Source: Phyto melanocephala (taxonomy: Eukaryota; Arthropoda; Insecta; Diptera; Rhinophoridae). From it: a stretch of DNA of 64,000 bases. Numbering within the stretch: position 1 is the first letter of the stretch; the number at the start of each line of letters is the position of its first letter. Positions 60,420 through 64,000 of this stretch are shown here, piece by piece. The notes beneath the pieces are model-generated. The model worked only from the letters and a program-made list of their open reading frames with translations. It had not been told where the DNA came from and ran no database searches. The DNA lies in the NCBI GenBank assembly GCA_941918925.1, contig OW799233.1:177103235-177167234 (forward strand), read 5' to 3'. The position numbers and the translations under genes are program-made.

Positions 60420-60600
60420 ATTGTAATTTCTACAGTATTAGTTTGCTTTAGTGTACATACATATATATATATATATATTTTATATGCTAATTGATGAAGG
60501 TTATTTGATATGTCCGTCTGTCCGTCTGTCCATCCGTGTAAGCGTGAAATCAACATTTTAAAGTCCCTTAGATATTCCACTGACTTTAGCAGATTAAAAA
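60420..60600. repeat. Dispersed repeat of the GTCCGTCTGTC type, copy 3
   Basis: Contains TATGTCCGTCTGTCCGTCTG and GTGAAATCAACATTTTAAAG, parallel to 41520-41590. An (AT)n run lies at about 60461-60480. Non-coding. Confidence 0.5.
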
Positions 60601-61631
60601 AACGGACCTTTAAAATTAATTTTAAAGCTAAATGAAAATAATATAAATATTGAACTGCATTGAAATGGGAATTTTAATAAATAATGTTGTACTGATAAAA
60701 AGTACTGTTGAATGGTGAAAATCATTACTTTTTTAAAATATCGACTTTCCATATCTGACTGTAGGTAAACTTTGTTAGCAAGGATGAGAATCACGTGGGT
60801 TGGTATGTACCTTCTATTTGAAATGAGTGTTTGCTTTTTCATTCTTGTAATTAAAATAATAATAGACCTTTTCAATATTATTTTTTTTACATTGTAATTT
60901 TATTTAAAGAAGATCAACCAACAACAAACTCATTAATAATTTTTGTATTGATTGAAGTTTATTTGTTACTATACCCTATACCTTTCAACAGTGGTGATAG
61001 AGACTATAATTAAGTTTTTAAATCCATGTGTAACATCAGGCAATATTTATTTATGGGCCAACATAATATAATAATTTTTGAATCTTGTAAATTTGTGATT
61101 CGATTTAGCTATAACCTTTTTATTCTTTACAAGCTGAATCTGAACCCCTTTGCTGACCACCACCAAGTTTTTGTCTTATATTTATTAGGAGAAATATTTA
61201 TATTATTGAAGGTGCAAACTGGCAGTATTATTAACTTATGAACTATTTTAATAATTAGAAAATTTTAAATTATATACATATCTGCCAAAAAGTACAATTT
61301 TGTTAACCAAATTGAGAAACGCTTTCCCACTTTGCAGAATTTCTGAAGATTTTAGAAAACAATATTAATGATTTTTACGATTTTAATTCTAACTCATGTC
61401 CGATAGCCATTAAATTTCTGTTTTTATTTTTAATATAAATTTGCTTTAGAATACAGTATTGAATACATAAATTGTATTGATACATAAAAGTGTGTATGTA
61501 AGTATGTTAACGCATTTGAATATTTTGTAGTGTTTGTTCTATGATATACATAAATATTCCGTGTATTATTAGCAAATAAATTTAAGAATACTAACCCCTC
61601 AATTATATTAGATTATATTCGTTTTAACCTT
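60601..61631. other. Gene-free stretch
   Basis: A/T-rich non-coding DNA, with no supported feature. Confidence 0.45.
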
Positions 61632-61633
61632 GT

Positions 61634-62183
61634 AAAGGGTCCGCCATCTAACGTTTTGTTTTTCTACTAGTGCTTGTTTCGTGAATGGTAATACGTAGCT
61701 CATGTCTGATTTGACAGATAATTACTTTTATCCTTCCGCTGAACGAATATGGTTGTGTATACGCTTGAACAACGCTGGGAAATATTGCGACATTACTTTG
61801 GCCGATTTCGCCAAAAAAATCATCTTTTCAGATGAAGGTCATTTTGATCTTGGCGGGTATGTAAACAAATTGTCGCATTTGGGGCACAGAAAACCCGCAC
61901 GCATACATTGAAAAGCCGATGCACCCAAAACGAGTCACCGTTTGGTGCGGATTTTGGTCCAGAGGCATAATTGGGTAATTTTTCTTCAAAAATGAGCCAG
62001 GAGTGGCCGTAGCCAATGTCGATCGTTATCGGGCCATGTTGAATGAATTTTTGTTCACAAAAATTGAAGAAGAGGATATTGGCAACATTTGGTTTCAACA
62101 GGATGGCGCTACGTGCCAAACAGCCGAAGGTACACTTTTTTTATAGCATTTTCAAAAAAAAAAAAGTTATTTGGCGGACTCCT
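61634..62183 (+). mobile_element. Truncated mariner-like element, about 550 bp
   Basis: Left end AAGGGTCCGCCATCTAACG and inverted right end AGGAGTCCGCCAAATAACT match imperfectly; TA lies at both outer sides (61632-61633 and 62184-62185). Translation gives VYTLEQRWEILRHY (N-terminal HTH), then a jump to DFAKKIIFSDEGHFDLGGYV (first catalytic Asp), KRVTVWCGFWSRGIIG, VDRYRAMLNEFL and IWFQQDGATCQTA (second Asp). The third segment is absent. Frameshifts occur. A third end type among the mariner-like copies here. Confidence 0.75.
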
Positions 62184-62461
62184 TATAAGGAATTGGCATC
62201 AAAATTACTCATAAAAAATTTTATAAAAATAGCTATTATAGTTCTTCAAATATGTCATAAGACGTGTTTCATTTATTTAAAAGAAACCACGCCCACTTAA
62301 AATATAAGAAAAATAAATAGACTATGTCCGTTCATTAGGTAAACACGAAAAATTGGTGAAAACAATTTTAGAACTTAAACAAATCTATACTTAGGTTCAG
62401 GTGTAAAGGACATTCAAATACCATTTTCTTTTTGCTATATGAGTAGAGATATACTTACTTA

Positions 62462-63072
62462 TACCATAGACAGACGACAGCATTAACTTGCATTAAAAGT
62501 CTTAATTCAAATTAACTATTGAATTATCCCCATTCCAATGTGTATTAGATTTCACGTAAATGCACTAAATCATATTGAATTTATACTGAATTTAGCAATT
62601 TCAATATGGCAACACGGTCGGCAATCAATCAAAAAATTAAAAAATCAAAAATGTAAAATAAAAATAGATTCGATATGTTGAAATTTTTTACATATTTTTT
62701 GGAATGCCTTTCTGTTTAGGCGAAAGTTTTCCTTAATACTGGTATCGTCCATCGTAAGCACGTCACTCTCCCAAAAAGTGCTGTTACGGTCCTTTAAAAA
62801 AATACCACATACCTGCATACAGACATGCATACAAACATATGTATGTATGAATTATAACCTCCGTTTAAAGATACCATTAAACTTACGAATTTCCACAATT
62901 CCCTTTCTCTTATTTCCCAACTTGTAGCAACATGTTCAGATTTGTGATTGCTAGTGCATTTACAATTCTTACAATATTTACTAAATGCAGAAACAGTCGT
63001 CTGTCACAGCAAAATTTTAATGCACATTAGTGAAATTTTAATGCAAATAAACGCTGTCGTCTGTCTATGGTA
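62462..63072 (-). mobile_element. PIF/Harbinger element relic, 611 bp, TTA-flanked
   Basis: Ends TACCATAGACAGACGACAGC and its inverted copy (the right arm carries GCTGTCGTCTGTCTATGGTA), with TTA at 62459-62461 and 63073-63075. Inner TGCATTAAAA extends the repeat. A minus-strand frame inside (62645..62830) resembles the start of a Harbinger nuclease. Short TTA duplications agree with that superfamily. Confidence 0.8.
62645..62830 (-). pseudogene. Fragment of a PIF/Harbinger transposase
   Basis: Reads TFWESDVLTMDDTSIKENF, then RLNRKAFQKICKKF. Known: Harbinger nucleases begin with an FxxxFRMSRxxFxxLC-type segment; the order and spacing fit. The DDE core is absent. Short and degenerate; the call leans on the TTA-flanked terminal repeats around it. 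Confidence 0.5.
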
Positions 63073-63075
63073 TTA

Positions 63076-63389
63076 TGTAGATAATAAATAATAAGAAAAA
63101 TGGCAATATCGTACAATTTAAAATAGTGTAAAATATACAGATGCAAAAATGTGCGTTTAGCCTTAAAACAAACATATTGAAGAAGGTAATTTAGCTCTAT
63201 TATATTTTTTTTTGCAAATACAGAAGAATTTTGAAATTAATATATTTTCCAACATTCATTTTTAGGTGGCTATAAAGCAGAGACAGGGTATTCAAGTTTC
63301 GTTAATGCTAAGTAAATACGATATTTTTGCAACCTCTGTATTGTTGTATTTCTCGTTGGTTTTTTTAAAAATTGGGGAAGCAAAAACTA
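63076..63389. other. Gene-free stretch
   Basis: No supported feature. Confidence 0.4.
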
Positions 63390-64000
63390 ATTAAAACAAG
63401 CGAGAGCTATAAATTCGGCCGTGCCGAATCTGATAATACCTTCAACGTCATGTACATATGTAGGTATAAACACTATGTCGTAGCTAAGCCTAGATTTTAG
63501 ATTTCATGTAATACGCAATATTCTTTATTATTTTCGACGCCATATTTGATTTTGTATTTTTACATAGTTATCTGTACTCTACCAGTAAAGCCCTTTCACT
63601 TGATACCTATTTTGGGGTTAAAAAAATTATCCCGTCATTTTGTTTAGACGCCATTTTGTATATAAAACTTTTTTAATACTTTATATAGCCCCTGTATTTG
63701 ATACAAGTATTGTGGGGGATAAAACGGACAAAGCCGTAGCTACTATATTTGACTCATATATTCACCATTTTATCTAGGACGCCATCTTGGATTTTTTTCT
63801 TTTCATAGCTTACTTTATTTTAATACTGGCCCTCTCAGTTGTACTGAAACTAAAAAATATCGATTTACGTTTATAAAATTTAGGAAAAACACCGAAGCAG
63901 TTGTACTTTGGTGCTTATATCTCAGTTAGTTTCAGACTGATTTCTTAGTTTTTATTAAAAATTATTTCTAAGATTACGGCTTATAGTTTGATGCCTTAAG
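63390..64000. repeat. Dispersed fly repeat, copy 4, cut by the window end
   Basis: Starts near AAAACAAGCGAGAGCTATA and GGCCGTGCCGAATC. Carries GACGCCATTTTGTAT, GGACGCCATCTTGGATT and GCTTATATCTCAGTTAGTTT, shared with copies 1-3. Continues beyond the window. Confidence 0.6.

Noticed and set aside
61820..62119. 99- and 62-codon minus-strand ORFs
   Set aside because: Antisense shadows of the truncated mariner-like element, which reads on the plus strand.

Overview
The window is AT-rich nuclear DNA with GT-AG introns, tandem CAG/CAA-coded glutamine runs, CA/GT microsatellites and a dense layer of cut-and-paste transposon relics. Elements resembling mariner/Tc1, pogo, piggyBac, hAT, PIF/Harbinger and jockey-clade families, together with a tRNA-derived SINE, point to an insect. 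The style of the interspersed repeats fits a higher fly (Brachycera, probably calyptrate). That placement is inference; no marker gene fixes the species.

Only one convincing host gene is present: a two-exon gene at 689-2063 (+) predicted to encode a 429-residue secreted, Gln/Asn-rich precursor with a furin-type site and a C-terminal symmetric cysteine motif. Everything downstream looks intergenic or intronic. Open frames there are transposase or reverse-transcriptase relics or chance ORFs.

Layout: 2.1-9.3 kb holds a PIF/Harbinger-like MITE, a piggyBac relic, a jockey-type reverse-transcriptase tail, a hAT MITE carrying a 39-bp minisatellite and a mariner-type relic. 9.3-19.5 kb is mostly non-coding host DNA with dispersed repeats and a short inverted repeat. 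19.5-23.2 kb holds a tRNA-derived SINE and a 3.3-kb piggyBac-like element with a perfect 1290-bp tandem duplication of a transposase-derived, core-deleted gene. 24-33.4 kb has mariner relics, a tandemly organised GC-rich repeat and a 4.3-kb region bounded by inverted repeats. 35.2-37.1 kb is a nested mariner/non-LTR mosaic. 39.4-41.4 kb is a pogo/Tigger-like element with TA target duplication. 42-44 kb has two MITEs and a Tc1 relic. 45.4-62.2 kb contains a run of mariner-type copies, including a 1222-bp element with both inverted repeats and a transposase that has lost its second catalytic Asp region. 62.5-63.1 kb is a PIF/Harbinger element with TTA duplication. The window ends inside a dispersed repeat.

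There is no operon-like cooperation here. The coherent story is repeated colonisation by DNA transposons, nesting, and decay by deletion and frameshift. The most unusual points are the duplicated piggyBac-derived gene, which keeps N- and C-terminal parts but not the catalytic core, and a 16-bp palindrome at exactly the same distance (positions 17-32) from the end of two different piggyBac-like elements.
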